From the NCBI RefSeq assembly GCF_017873215.1, contig NZ_JAGGKA010000006.1, positions 62,001 to 126,000 on the forward strand: a stretch of DNA of 64,000 nt, written 5' to 3'. The DNA comes from Clostridium tetanomorphum. GTDB lineage: Bacteria; Bacillota; Clostridia; Clostridiales; Clostridiaceae. Made by a program: the position numbers and the translations under genes. Within the stretch, counting starts at the first letter, position 1; the number at the start of each line of letters is the position of its first letter. The notes under the pieces are model-generated. The model did no database searches, was not told the DNA's origin, and saw only the letters and a list, made by a program, of their open reading frames with translations. Shown in pieces: positions 47,329 to 56,834 of the stretch.

Positions 47329-47353
47329 ATCTTACTTCCTCCTCTCTTATATA

Positions 47354-48793
47354 TTACAACTTCTCTAATTCCTCTAAAGACGTTATACCTTTTTCAACTA
47401 ACTTTAGTCCATAATCTTTTAACAGTGTCATACCTTTTTCTATATTGTAATCTCTTAGTTTTTCAACAGTATAATCTTTTGTTATTATATTTCTGCAATT
47501 TCTATCTATCTCCATTAGCTCATAAATTATCGTTCTTCCATAATAACCGCTATTACTACATTTTATACATCCTTTATTTTGTTTATACAACATTCTATTA
47601 TTGCAATAAGGACATATTTTCCTAACCAATCTTTGGGCTATTACTGAAGTAACGGCATCTGCAATTAAATATTTAGGCAAACCCATATCCATAAGTCTGA
47701 GTATAGAAGAAAAGGAATCTTTTGTATGAAGTGTTGCTAATACTAAATGTCCTGTTATTGCTGCTCTAACAGCTATCTCTGCAGTCTCCTCATCTCTAAT
47801 TTCTCCAATCATAATTACATCTGGGTCTTGTCTTATAATATTTTTTAATCCTTTTGAAAAAGTTAGTCCTATTTTATTATTTACATTTACTTGACTTATC
47901 CCATCAATAGCATACTCTACTGGATCTTCAATAGTAATCACATTTCTATGTTTTATATCTAATTCATTTAACATAGCATACAAAGTAGTAGTTTTTCCGC
48001 TGCCAGTAGGTCCTGTTATAAGTATCATACCTTTAGAACAATTTAGCATTTTTTTTATATACTTTACCCCTTTTTCATCAAATCCTAAAGATTCTAGTTT
48101 GGTACACTCATCTTGTCTATACAATATTCTTATAGCAACTTTTTCTCCATTAATTGTTGGTAAAGTAGCTACTCTTAAATCATAATTTTTATTATTATAA
48201 TTATATTGAAACTTTCCATCTTGAGGTATTCTTTTTTCTGTACTATTCATATTAGATAACAATTTTAACCTGCTAATTATTTGTTTATAAATATCTACTG
48301 GTATACTTTCAGTTTTATATAAAATTCCATCTATTCTTATTCTAATAATAACTTCATTTTTTAAAGGTTCTATATGTATATCACTAGCCCTTCTTAATAT
48401 TGCTACATTTAATATATAATCTGTAATTTTTACTATAGGTTCCTTATTTAAATCAACATTAAACTTTCTATGATAGTCCTTAATTTCTTTTTCTTCTTTT
48501 ATTAGATTATTTAATAGCTTATTTTTCTCTTCCTTACTGTAAAATCTATCTATGTAAAAATTCATAATGTCTTTTTCAATTTCATAGGTGTCTATTTCCA
48601 TTGAAGCTATGAATTTCAGTTCTTCCTTTATAGAATTATTAAAGTTATTAGTTGTAAACAAACAAAGTTTATTGTTTACTATATTGAAAGGAATAACTTT
48701 ATACTTTCTTGCTATGTTTAAAGGAATATATTTTATAGCCTCATAATTAATTTTCATATTATTTAAATCCATTTTATTTTTATCATATTCCAT
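47354..48793 (-). CDS. Type II secretion/type IV pilus assembly ATPase (GspE/PilB)
   Basis: A 479-aa hexameric motor. N-terminal GspE-like domain, Walker A GPTGSGKTTTLYAML, Asp box, Walker B region DPDVIMIGEIRDEETAEIA, His box GHLVLATLHTKD, and the zinc tetracysteine CPYCNNRM...CIKC. The ATG at 48793 follows GGGAGGTGA; the earlier ATG at 48820 encodes the RBS. It is first of the pilus operon. No retraction ATPase (PilT) or prepilin peptidase gene is in the window. Confidence 0.93.
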   Translation of the reverse strand: MEYDKNKMDLNNMKINYEAIKYIPLNIARKYKVIPFNIVNNKLCLFTTNNFNNSIKEELKFIASMEIDTYEIEKDIMNFYIDRFYSKEEKNKLLNNLIKEEKEIKDYHRKFNVDLNKEPIVKITDYILNVAILRRASDIHIEPLKNEVIIRIRIDGILYKTESIPVDIYKQIISRLKLLSNMNSTEKRIPQDGKFQYNYNNKNYDLRVATLPTINGEKVAIRILYRQDECTKLESLGFDEKGVKYIKKMLNCSKGMILITGPTGSGKTTTLYAMLNELDIKHRNVITIEDPVEYAIDGISQVNVNNKIGLTFSKGLKNIIRQDPDVIMIGEIRDEETAEIAVRAAITGHLVLATLHTKDSFSSILRLMDMGLPKYLIADAVTSVIAQRLVRKICPYCNNRMLYKQNKGCIKCSNSGYYGRTIIYELMEIDRNCRNIITKDYTVEKLRDYNIEKGMTLLKDYGLKLVEKGITSLEELEKL

Positions 48794-48876
48794 TTTAAAT
48801 TCACCTCCCTCTTTATCCATTTATTCGAATTATATCCATATACTTACTTTATAAACACTTCTATTAATCTTTATAT

Positions 48877-48935
48877 AAAAAACCCATTTTTGTTCTTATA
48901 TGACTTAAGTCTCTAAAGAACAAAAATAGGTTTTT
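48877..48935 (-). terminator. Terminator upstream of the pilus operon
   Basis: AAAAACCTATTTTTGTTCTT pairs with AAGAACAAAAATGGGTTTTT across a 20-nt loop and continues into T residues. It belongs to the lipoprotein gene at 48934, whose stop lies in the stem. Confidence 0.8.
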
Positions 48936-50013
48936 ACTCTTGTTTACTTCCAATTATTTTATACTTAGAAGGATTTATTGATATAAGATTATTAGATCCA
49001 TCTTGTGGATTATACATAAAAATTTCATTCTTATGTTCTATATTTTCATTTATATTATCTATTCCGCAATAATATACTAATCCATCAGAGTCTATTTGCA
49101 ACCCTCCATTTTTATCTACAAACTTAGGAAAATCATAATTAATTCTATCCATTGAAAAGGTCTCTAAATCTATTTTATATAGCGCTACCATATCAGTGTT
49201 TACTTCAGAAGCTATTATATACATTTTTTTATTTTTCTTATCATAAGTTCCTTTATATATATTTTCTATATTATTACTTATGTTTATTATTCTATTATCT
49301 TTCTTTCTATAAAAGGATAAATTATCATCATCCTTAGTTCTAGAAAGAATTAAAATTCCTTCTTCAAAAGACTTGAAATACATACAGTATCCCCTTATAT
49401 TTTCCATATATGTTTCTTCTTTATCATTATTTACATTATATTTAAATATAGCACTAATATTATCTTTAACTCCATAATAAATTATATTATCATCATCAAT
49501 CCATTCATATAAATTTCCAGAAACCAGAACTTGGCTTTTAATATTTATTTTTTTATTTTCTTCTATATTGTATAAAGATAATCCCTCTGCACTATCTAAA
49601 GATTCATTTTTAAAACTTCTATAAGCTATTCTTTTTCCATTGCTTGATAATTGTAAATCTTTAGCAAAATAAAAATTACTAATTATAGTTTCTCCTTTAT
49701 TGCTAATTAGCTTTATATTATTTTTCTTTAACTCCTTATTGTCATGAACTAAATATGCATAAACAGAGTTCTTTCTATCATATATTAAATCAGACATATA
49801 TTCTAGTTCTCCAACCTTTTCTTTAATTTCTTTATTAATTCTATATAAATTAATTTTTTCTCCCTTTGTTTCACCAACCATAGTATAAGGATAATTAGGT
49901 ATAACAATTCTGTTTTTATCTATAAAATTGTTTTCTTTTTTGCTGCAGGAGGAGGAAATTATCATTATAAACACATTAAATAAAATTAATAAGGTTCTTT
50001 TTATAAAACTCAT
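48934..50013 (-). CDS. Predicted lipoprotein with beta-propeller-like repeats
   Basis: A 359-aa protein with a lipoprotein signal (LLILFNVFIMIISSSC, Cys near residue 23). The mature part has short repeats such as LSSNGKRIAYRSF, EWIDDDNIIYYG and IDSDGLVYYCG, spaced like TolB/PD40 blades. The gene starts right at the end of dapF and probably shares its mRNA. Function is unknown; it is likely surface-attached. Confidence 0.75.
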   Translation of the reverse strand: MSFIKRTLLILFNVFIMIISSSCSKKENNFIDKNRIVIPNYPYTMVGETKGEKINLYRINKEIKEKVGELEYMSDLIYDRKNSVYAYLVHDNKELKKNNIKLISNKGETIISNFYFAKDLQLSSNGKRIAYRSFKNESLDSAEGLSLYNIEENKKINIKSQVLVSGNLYEWIDDDNIIYYGVKDNISAIFKYNVNNDKEETYMENIRGYCMYFKSFEEGILILSRTKDDDNLSFYRKKDNRIINISNNIENIYKGTYDKKNKKMYIIASEVNTDMVALYKIDLETFSMDRINYDFPKFVDKNGGLQIDSDGLVYYCGIDNINENIEHKNEIFMYNPQDGSNNLISINPSKYKIIGSKQE

Positions 50014-50014
50014 A

Positions 50015-50836
50015 TCATATATCTATATTCCCTGTAAATACAATTTCTGCAGGTCCTGTCATTAATATTCCAGCATCGGTAATTTCTATATATAGTACTC
50101 CTCCTGGCAATTCTACTTCAGCTTTAGAATTTATGAGATTAATTTTATTAGCAGCTATTACACTAGCACAACTTCCTGTACCACAAGCAAGGGTAGCTCC
50201 AGCTCCTCTTTCCCAAGTTTTTACTCTTATTTTTTCTTTATTTATTACTTCACAGAAATTAACATTAGTTCCCTGTGGAAATATTTCATATTTTTCTATA
50301 GCACTTCCTTCCAATATATCAAAATCATCTAAATTACCAAATATAACTGTATGTGGTACACCCATAAGCATAGAAGTTATTTTATATTTTTTATTACCTA
50401 TTTCTATGGATTTTTCCATTACTTCTTCTGTTGAATTACATGGTATATCTATTGGATGAAAGGAGGGTATACCCATATTTATAGTAATATTTTTTACTAT
50501 AGTATCTTCTACTTCTAAAAAAGCTTCCTTTACCCCATCTCCTGTCTCTATTTTAATTTTTTCCTCTTTTGCTATACCTTTTTCATAAACATACTTTGCA
50601 AAACATCTTATACCATTTCCACACATAGAAGCATAAGATCCGTCAGCATTAATTATTATCATCTTTACGGCAGCTATATCACTATTCCTTACTAAAAGGA
50701 TTCCATCTCCACCTATACCAAAATGCCTATTACAAAGTTTTATTCCTAGTTCCTTTTCTTTCCCTAAATATAAATTATTAAAATCTTCTACAACTATAAA
50801 ATCGTTCCCATTACCTTGCATTTTAGTAAAATACAT
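50015..50836 (-). CDS. dapF: Diaminopimelate epimerase
   Basis: A 273-aa enzyme converting LL- to meso-diaminopimelate for lysine and peptidoglycan. The two catalytic cysteines are in MCGNGIRCFAKYVYE and ACGTGSCAS. N-terminal KMQGNGNDFIVVED is typical. It is divergent from rqcH. Confidence 0.96.
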   Translation of the reverse strand: MYFTKMQGNGNDFIVVEDFNNLYLGKEKELGIKLCNRHFGIGGDGILLVRNSDIAAVKMIIINADGSYASMCGNGIRCFAKYVYEKGIAKEEKIKIETGDGVKEAFLEVEDTIVKNITINMGIPSFHPIDIPCNSTEEVMEKSIEIGNKKYKITSMLMGVPHTVIFGNLDDFDILEGSAIEKYEIFPQGTNVNFCEVINKEKIRVKTWERGAGATLACGTGSCASVIAANKINLINSKAEVELPGGVLYIEITDAGILMTGPAEIVFTGNIDI

Positions 50837-51031
50837 AATTTTTCCCTCCTAAAAAAATATCAGAATTAGTTTACTACTTTAAACAAACAATATCAATAAT
50901 AAATATATCTTTATTTTAAATTTTTATAATGTTATACTATATAATACAATAATAGTGAATAATTTCTGGGAAAATATTTTAATAAATATGCAGAAACTTT
51001 CTACTAATACCCTATTGAAAGGATGATGATT

Positions 51032-52759
51032 TTGGCCTTAGATGGTATTTTTTTATATAGTATAACTGAAGAACTAAAAAATTTAATTTTAAATGGAAAG
51101 GTAGAGAAAATAAATCAGCCTGAAAAAGATGAACTTATTATTTCTATAAAAAAGGATAGAAATAGTTATAAATTGCTTCTTAGTGCAAGTGCTGTATACC
51201 CTAGAATACATATTATAAAAACTTCAAAATTAAATCCAATTTCTCCACCAATGTTTTGCATGTTACTCAGAAAACATCTAAACAATTCTAAGATAGTTAA
51301 CGTAAGACAATTAGATACAGATAGAATATTATTCTTAGATTTTCAAACTAAAGATGAATTAGGATTTAACAGTATATATTCATTAGTAATAGAAATAATG
51401 GGTAGACATAGTAATATTACTTTAGTGAGAGAAAGAGATAACATAATTATGGATAGCATTAAACATGTCACATCAGACATGAATAGCTTTAGATGCTTAT
51501 ACCCAGGTATACCTTATGTATTTCCTCCAGCTTCTCAAAAATTAAATCCTTTAAATTATACATACGAAGATTTAGCATCATTCGTCAGCAATAAAAATAT
51601 TAAGTTTGATAAAAATTTTTCTTCTAAAGTTTTTACTGGTATAAGTACACAGTTCTCAAGGGAAATTTTTTATAGGATTTCAATTTTAAATATAGATATT
51701 AATGATTTAAAGTTAATTCATAAAGAACTAGAAAACATATTTTCAAATATAAAGAATAAAAACTTTTTCTTTGCTTCATATTTACAGGATAATATTTATA
51801 AAGACTTTTATTGTCTTAAACTTACTAATTTAGAAAACTGTAGTTTTCAGAAGTATTTATCTCCTTCTGAATTATTAGACAAATATTATTATGACAAAGA
51901 CAAAGAAGACAGATTAACAAGTAAGAGCGCTAACCTTCTAAAACTTATAAATAATAATTTAGATAGATGTTATAAAAAAATCGAAATTTTAGAAGATACT
52001 CTAAAAAAATGTGACAAAAAAGAAAAATATAAAACTTATGGAGAATTACTTACAGCTAATATATATAGTATAAAGCAAGGACAAGAAAAAGCAAAGGTAT
52101 TAAATTATTATAGTGGAGTTGAAGAATACATTGAAATACCTCTTGATCCTAATAAAACCCCTGCTCAAAATATTCAAATTTATTTTAAAAAATATACTAA
52201 ATTAAAGAAGTCTGAAGAAGCTTCCACTTATCAAATTGAAGCTACAAAAGATGAAATCAACTATCTTCAATCTGTATTTACTAGTATTAAAAATGTGGAA
52301 GATTACAAAGGTATTGAAGACATAAAAAATGAACTTATGGAAACAGGTTATATTAAATTTAAAAAAATTTTAAAGAAAAAACAAAAAGAAAGTAAGCCAA
52401 TGCACTTTATATCTTCAGAAGGTGTAGATATATATGTAGGAAAAAATAATATACAAAATGATTATCTAACTTTAAAATTCTCTAATAATCATGATATATG
52501 GATGCATACAAAAGATATACCAGGTTCTCATGTTATTATAAAAACCACAAAAAACTTTTCAGACAAAACTTTAGAAGAAGGAGCTAATTTAGCTGCTTAT
52601 TATAGCAAAGGAAAAGACTCTTCCAAAGTTGCTGTAGACTATACTGAAATAAAAAATGTTCATAAACCTAATGGTGCTAAGCCTGGAATGGTAATATATT
52701 ATACAAATAAAACTATTTATATAACTCCTGAAAAACCTAATTTAAAAAGACTTACTTAA
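51032..52759 (+). CDS. rqcH: Ribosome quality control protein RqcH (NFACT family)
   Basis: A 575-aa NFACT protein that adds C-terminal alanine tails to peptides stalled on 50S subunits. N-terminal domain starts MALDGIFLYSITEEL; DR of LDTDRILFLDF corresponds to the catalytic Asp-Arg pair of Bacillus RqcH; the C-terminal NFACT-R domain has DIWMHTKDIPGSHVII. The TTG at 51032 is the likely start: AAAGG is 9 nt away, and this start restores the family N-terminus. ATGs at 51023/51026 sit against the RBS. Older annotations call such proteins fibronectin-binding. Confidence 0.93.
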   Translation: MALDGIFLYSITEELKNLILNGKVEKINQPEKDELIISIKKDRNSYKLLLSASAVYPRIHIIKTSKLNPISPPMFCMLLRKHLNNSKIVNVRQLDTDRILFLDFQTKDELGFNSIYSLVIEIMGRHSNITLVRERDNIIMDSIKHVTSDMNSFRCLYPGIPYVFPPASQKLNPLNYTYEDLASFVSNKNIKFDKNFSSKVFTGISTQFSREIFYRISILNIDINDLKLIHKELENIFSNIKNKNFFFASYLQDNIYKDFYCLKLTNLENCSFQKYLSPSELLDKYYYDKDKEDRLTSKSANLLKLINNNLDRCYKKIEILEDTLKKCDKKEKYKTYGELLTANIYSIKQGQEKAKVLNYYSGVEEYIEIPLDPNKTPAQNIQIYFKKYTKLKKSEEASTYQIEATKDEINYLQSVFTSIKNVEDYKGIEDIKNELMETGYIKFKKILKKKQKESKPMHFISSEGVDIYVGKNNIQNDYLTLKFSNNHDIWMHTKDIPGSHVIIKTTKNFSDKTLEEGANLAAYYSKGKDSSKVAVDYTEIKNVHKPNGAKPGMVIYYTNKTIYITPEKPNLKRLT

Positions 52760-52777
52760 TTTTTTATTAATTAATGT

Positions 52778-52808
52778 AAAAGGGCTAGCAAGCTGCTAAC
52801 CCTTTTTT
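52778..52808 (+). terminator. Terminator of rqcH
   Basis: AAAGGG-TAGCA/TGCTA-CCCTTT stem with a 3-nt loop and a TTTTTT tail. It is also positioned to stop SASP transcription from the other side. Confidence 0.85.
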
Positions 52809-52816
52809 CTATTTAA

Positions 52817-53017
52817 TTATAAATTTCTTTCGTAGGCTTCTACCATTCTTCTTACCATTTCTCCACCTACAGAACCATTTTGTCTTGAAGTTAAGTTTCC
52901 TTTGTCTATAGTATCATAATTTGATAATCCTAATTCATTTGCTACTTCCATTTTAAATTGATTTAATCCCTGTCTAGCTTCTGGTATTAATACTCTGTTT
53001 GAACTTCCGTATGCCAT
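52817..53017 (-). CDS. Alpha/beta-type small acid-soluble spore protein
   Basis: A 66-aa DNA-coating protein of the spore core. It has the two conserved helices: LNQFKMEVANELGL, containing the GPR protease site region, and GSVGGEMVRRMVEAYE. Start ATG after GGAGG. Such genes are sigma-G-controlled; I could not find a clear sigma-G promoter. Confidence 0.96.
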   Translation of the reverse strand: MAYGSSNRVLIPEARQGLNQFKMEVANELGLSNYDTIDKGNLTSRQNGSVGGEMVRRMVEAYERNL

Positions 53018-53148
53018 AAGATTACCTCCTTATTAAACTCTTTATTTTTTCTAGCTGTTTTTTATTTGTGTATTATAAGTTTGTACAGAAATGCACTTAA
53101 ATATAATATAAAATTAGAGGTAATTATAACAATTAATTCTTAAAAATC

Positions 53149-53913
53149 CTAATCTTTCATTATTAATTCTATAGGACAATGATCAGAACCATATACATCA
53201 GTAAGGATTCGTGCATCTTCAATTTCTTGTAATAAATTGTCTGATACAAAAAAATAATCTATTCTCCATCCTGCATTTCGTTCTCTAGCTTTAAATTTGT
53301 AACTCCACCAAGAATACTCTACCTTATCAGGATATAATTTTCTAAATATATCTATATATCCATTTTCTATGAATTTATCAATCCAAGCTCTCTCTATAGG
53401 TAAAAATCCGGAAGTTTTCTCATTTGTTTTAGGATTTTTCAAGTCAATTTCTTTGTGTGCAGTATTATAATCACCACAAATTATTAATTTTTTACCTTGT
53501 GTTACCATATCATTACAATATTCTAAGATAGCATCATAAAATTCTAATTTATAATTTAATCTTTCCTCATTCATTTGTCCATTGGGAAAATATATATTCA
53601 AAAGTGTAAATTTATCATATTCTGTTAAAACTATTCTTCCTTCATTATTAAATTTATCTATATGAATTTCATGTTCTATTATTTTAGGTTTTATTTTGGT
53701 ATAAGTAGCCACTCCACTATATCCTTTTTTTTCCGCAAAACTAAAATAAGAATAATATCCATCTATATTTTTTAAATTTTCTTCTAATTGTTCATTTTGC
53801 AGTTTAGTTTCTTGGATACAAAGTATGTCCGGCTTTTCTTCTTCAATCCAATTAAAAAAATTTTTTTTAGCTATAGCTCTTAAACCATTTACATTCCATG
53901 AATAAATCCTCAT
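53149..53913 (-). CDS. xth: Exodeoxyribonuclease III
   Basis: A 254-aa AP endonuclease/3' exonuclease. Motifs: SWNVNGLRAI, CIQETKL, ICGDYNTAHKEID, and the catalytic C-terminal GSDHCPIEL. WWSYKF..RERNAGWRIDYFFVS is also typical. A single gene between the SASP gene and the unknown cluster. Confidence 0.95.
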   Translation of the reverse strand: MRIYSWNVNGLRAIAKKNFFNWIEEEKPDILCIQETKLQNEQLEENLKNIDGYYSYFSFAEKKGYSGVATYTKIKPKIIEHEIHIDKFNNEGRIVLTEYDKFTLLNIYFPNGQMNEERLNYKLEFYDAILEYCNDMVTQGKKLIICGDYNTAHKEIDLKNPKTNEKTSGFLPIERAWIDKFIENGYIDIFRKLYPDKVEYSWWSYKFKARERNAGWRIDYFFVSDNLLQEIEDARILTDVYGSDHCPIELIMKD

Positions 53914-53978
53914 TTTATCACCTTTTTCTTAATTTTAAATAATTTAGTTTATAAAATTAATCAGTTAACACTAATAAA

Positions 53979-54110
53979 TTACTTATTATTTTTACTTATA
54001 TAAACATTCATAGCTTGCATTCCTTTATATGCAAAAAATACAAACGCCATTTTAGCCATTATAGTAACAACTGGGTCTATTATAGCGCATATTGATATTA
54101 ATTGTGTCAT
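53979..54110 (-). CDS. Small membrane protein, 43 aa, end of an unknown operon
   Basis: An ORF starting in a TAATG overlap with the stop of the gene before it, with GGGGGAAAA upstream. The product MTQLISICAIIDPVVTIMAK continues MAFVFFAYKGMQAMN and ends in a basic tail, a single membrane segment. No known family recognised. The overlap suggests coupled translation with the next gene upstream. Confidence 0.6.
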   Translation of the reverse strand: MTQLISICAIIDPVVTIMAKMAFVFFAYKGMQAMNVYISKNNK

Positions 54111-54610
54111 TATGATTTTCCCCCTTTAATTTTACTAAATAAATATATATTGCTTAAAACCAATAATACTACAGCAACTATTAAAAACTCTATATATTTT
54201 TTATTTTCCTCTATTTCATTTTTCCCTAGGGCATAAAACTCAAACTTAATATTTCCTTTTTTAATATCTTTAAAATTATTAGTTCTATAGTATATAAAAG
54301 GTATACTTTCTTTATCACTTATGTATAATTCTTTTTCTATCACTTCTCTCTTATTTAAAACTTCTACCCTTATTTTATTATTTGTTATATTTTTTGAATT
54401 ACATGGTAAGTTCATAGTAAAATTAAAATTTTCTAATGGATACTTCGAAATGTTTCTATCATAAAAAGGAATATTAATTTCAAACCTTTCTCCTTGCTTT
54501 CTATTCCACCCAAAACCACATAATCTAGTATTACCTTCTACAATAAATCTAATGTTTTCATGTTCTTTTATAGTTCCCTGTATATTTACACCACTATAAT
54601 TTTCTTTCAC
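54110..54610 (-). CDS. Hypothetical C-terminally anchored protein
   Basis: A 166-aa protein with a mostly beta-strand soluble part (IRFIVEGNTRLCGFGWNRKQGERFEINIPF) and one C-terminal membrane helix (FLIVAVVLLVLSNIYLFSKI) ending in lysines. There is no N-terminal signal, so the topology is unclear. It lies 9 nt after the lipoprotein gene. Family not recognised. Confidence 0.7.
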   Translation of the reverse strand: MKENYSGVNIQGTIKEHENIRFIVEGNTRLCGFGWNRKQGERFEINIPFYDRNISKYPLENFNFTMNLPCNSKNITNNKIRVEVLNKREVIEKELYISDKESIPFIYYRTNNFKDIKKGNIKFEFYALGKNEIEENKKYIEFLIVAVVLLVLSNIYLFSKIKGGKS

Positions 54611-54619
54611 TTTTAATCC

Positions 54620-55420
54620 TTAAGATAACTCTTTAATCCTTAAATTAGTTATAGTGAAATTACCATTTGGCTCCATATAATACTTGTCTTTAATATCCTT
54701 TTTATCACTTTCCCTATTTATATAGCTTATGCTTATTTCTAAAGTTATTTTTCCATTATTATCTACATTTCCTGTTATATGCTGATTGGTAGTAATACCA
54801 CTTACTTTGCCATTATTGATATATAATCCATTATCCGATTCATCGCTGTAAGCAATAATTTTTCCATCTTCTCCAAATGCTCTAAATGTATCAAATAATT
54901 TATCATTTTCTTTTAATGTAAAAACAGCCCATCCATTTTCCACTTCTGTAGTCTTATAAATATTTTGTTTGCTTTTAAAATAATCATAATTATATTTTTT
55001 GTCTTCATTTTTCTTTGAATCTAGATTTAAATAAGCTGCAGCCATATATTTTATATTATCATCCTTTACTTTTACTCCTATAAGTTCCCTATTATCACAA
55101 ACCGAGAAAGGTGATTTTATAACCTCTTCCTGAATGTCTCCGCTACTTCTGCCACTGATCCATAAAAGGCCTCCTAGTTTTTTCTCTACTTTAAAAATTC
55201 CATATCCCTTTCCACTGTTTGTTTCTGCCATTACATACTTTCCCCAAGAATAGTCTTTAACTCTATCAATCTTTAATTCTTTATAATATTGTTTCAAACT
55301 TGGTAATCCTACTTTTATGGCGCTTTCTACTGTTAACCTGCATCCTGAAATTGTAAAATAAAAAATAACTAACGCTACTATAACTATCAACCATCTATAC
55401 TTTATAATTAATTTTTTCAT
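54620..55420 (-). CDS. Hypothetical lipoprotein
   Basis: A 266-aa protein with a lipoprotein-type signal (MKKLIIKYRWLIVIVALVIF, then TISGC, Cys near residue 27). The soluble part is mixed alpha/beta with GYGIFKVEKKLGGLLWISG and GWAVFTLKEN. The ATG at 55420 gives a proper signal peptide and follows GGGGGAG. Earlier ATGs at 55441 and 55453 would give non-standard leaders, but the former overlaps the previous stop and may allow coupling. No family recognised. Confidence 0.7.
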   Translation of the reverse strand: MKKLIIKYRWLIVIVALVIFYFTISGCRLTVESAIKVGLPSLKQYYKELKIDRVKDYSWGKYVMAETNSGKGYGIFKVEKKLGGLLWISGRSSGDIQEEVIKSPFSVCDNRELIGVKVKDDNIKYMAAAYLNLDSKKNEDKKYNYDYFKSKQNIYKTTEVENGWAVFTLKENDKLFDTFRAFGEDGKIIAYSDESDNGLYINNGKVSGITTNQHITGNVDNNGKITLEISISYINRESDKKDIKDKYYMEPNGNFTITNLRIKELS

Positions 55421-55433
55421 AACTCCCCCATTC

Positions 55434-55658
55434 TCACACATTACATTCTCCATTTATTTCTATACTATTTTTCATACCTTCCCAATTTCTAATATTAACT
55501 TTAAATAATTTGCTAAAATCATTTACTATTCCATCCTTTGTCACATCTGTCCTCAATAGCAAATATACTTTAAAATTATCTTCTCTATTTATAAAATAAA
55601 AAAACTTTTCCCAACTTTCTTTTTCTATATTAGACAGGAAATATACTTTTCTATTCAT
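55434..55658 (-). CDS. Hypothetical soluble protein, 74 aa
   Basis: A short cytoplasmic protein (MNRKVYFLSNIEKESWEKFF; KLFKVNIRNWEGMKNS). First gene of a tight four-gene set running to 53979. I recognise no family. Its beginning could be a fragment of a larger ancestral protein, but I see no remains upstream. Confidence 0.55.
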   Translation of the reverse strand: MNRKVYFLSNIEKESWEKFFYFINREDNFKVYLLLRTDVTKDGIVNDFSKLFKVNIRNWEGMKNSIEINGECNV

Positions 55659-55808
55659 ATCTAGTCCCCTAAATAATATAATTCCAATAGGCCATTACCT
55701 ATATTATACAATATTTATATAATAAAAAAAGTAAGAAAGAATACATAAGAAAGATTTTTAAACTTTCACTATCTATTCTTCATTATTTTATGTTTTATTA
55801 GGCATTTT

Positions 55809-55937
55809 CTATAAAAAACACAATGTACTATATGGTCTTAAAGTTGTATCCTTCAATACAAATCGCATACCAGTTACACAATGAGATACTGCTACAATCT
55901 TTATATCTTCATATATATCTATATATATTTTTTTCAT
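55809..55937 (-). CDS. Possible small protein, 42 aa
   Basis: An ORF with GGAGGG only 3 nt before its ATG. The product MKKIYIDIYEDIKIVAVSHC continues VTGMRFVLKDTTLRP and ends LCFL. No membrane segment and no known family. The tight RBS spacing and nearby insertion sequence leave open that it is a remnant. Confidence 0.4.
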   Translation of the reverse strand: MKKIYIDIYEDIKIVAVSHCVTGMRFVLKDTTLRPYSTLCFL

Positions 55938-56150
55938 TTTCCCTCCATTGATAATCTATACTTTATAGTTTAATTAGTTTCATTAAATATATAAATTTAT
56001 TATGCATCTGTTAACTATATATTCTATCACATACTTTTAGTAATTCTAATATAAATTAATATACTAAAAAACCCACGACATCTTGATATGCTCCCCTTAT
56101 AGGAGACAGTTGAAATAATATAACTGTTTACTGAAGGGGAGTTTTATATT

Positions 56151-56834
56151 ATGGTAAGAAAACCTAAGATATTATTTGAAGTAAAAGTAGCAGCTGTTAA
56201 AGACTATTTAAATGGAGAGAAAAGTGTTACTAAAATAAGTGATGAATTATCTGTTAATCCGAGTACCGTTGCAATGTGGATTAGACTTTATAATGCACGA
56301 GGCGAAGCCGGATTATTAACTAAAAGAAAAAATACCTCTTATCCTAAAGAACTTAAAATTGAAGCTGTTGAAGAATATTTAGCGGGAAATGGTTCTTTGA
56401 GAGATATTAGCCTCAAATATGGATTGTGTTCAAAGCGTCAACTTCAAAACTGGATTATCAAGTATAATAGTCATGAAGAGATTAAATCATCAGGATCTGG
56501 GGGAAATCAAATCATGACTAAAGGACGAGTTACAACTTTAGATGAAAGAATTACGATTGTGGAGTATTGCATAGAAAATAATAAGAATTATACTGTGACA
56601 GGTAGAAAATATGAGGTTTCATATCAGCAAGTTCGAAATTGGGTTCTAAAATTCGAAGAATTGGGTGTTGATGGACTTATTGATTGCAGAGGGAAACGCA
56701 AGTCAAAAGATCAATTATCTGAGATTGAGAAACTTAAAACAGAGATGAAACTATTAGAAGCTAAAAACAAACGTTTAGAAATGGAAAATGAACTATTAAA
56801 AAAGTTAGAAGAAACCGAAGGGTGGCGATATTAA
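56151..56834 (+). CDS. IS3-family transposase OrfA (IS150 InsJ-like)
   Basis: A 227-aa protein with three helix-turn-helix repeats (KVAAVKDYLNGEKSVTKISDEL; LKIEAVEEYLAGNGSLRDISL; TIVEYCIENNKNYTVTGRKY) and a C-terminal leucine-rich coil. Near its end lies A AAA AAG (56798-56804) in the correct frame for -1 slippage onto orfB, as is usual for this family. Confidence 0.92.
   Translation: MVRKPKILFEVKVAAVKDYLNGEKSVTKISDELSVNPSTVAMWIRLYNARGEAGLLTKRKNTSYPKELKIEAVEEYLAGNGSLRDISLKYGLCSKRQLQNWIIKYNSHEEIKSSGSGGNQIMTKGRVTTLDERITIVEYCIENNKNYTVTGRKYEVSYQQVRNWVLKFEELGVDGLIDCRGKRKSKDQLSEIEKLKTEMKLLEAKNKRLEMENELLKKLEETEGWRY

Noticed and set aside
53018-53148. Sigma-G promoter for the SASP gene
   Set aside because: A GCATT-like -35 is present but I find no matching CATACTA-type -10 at the right distance.
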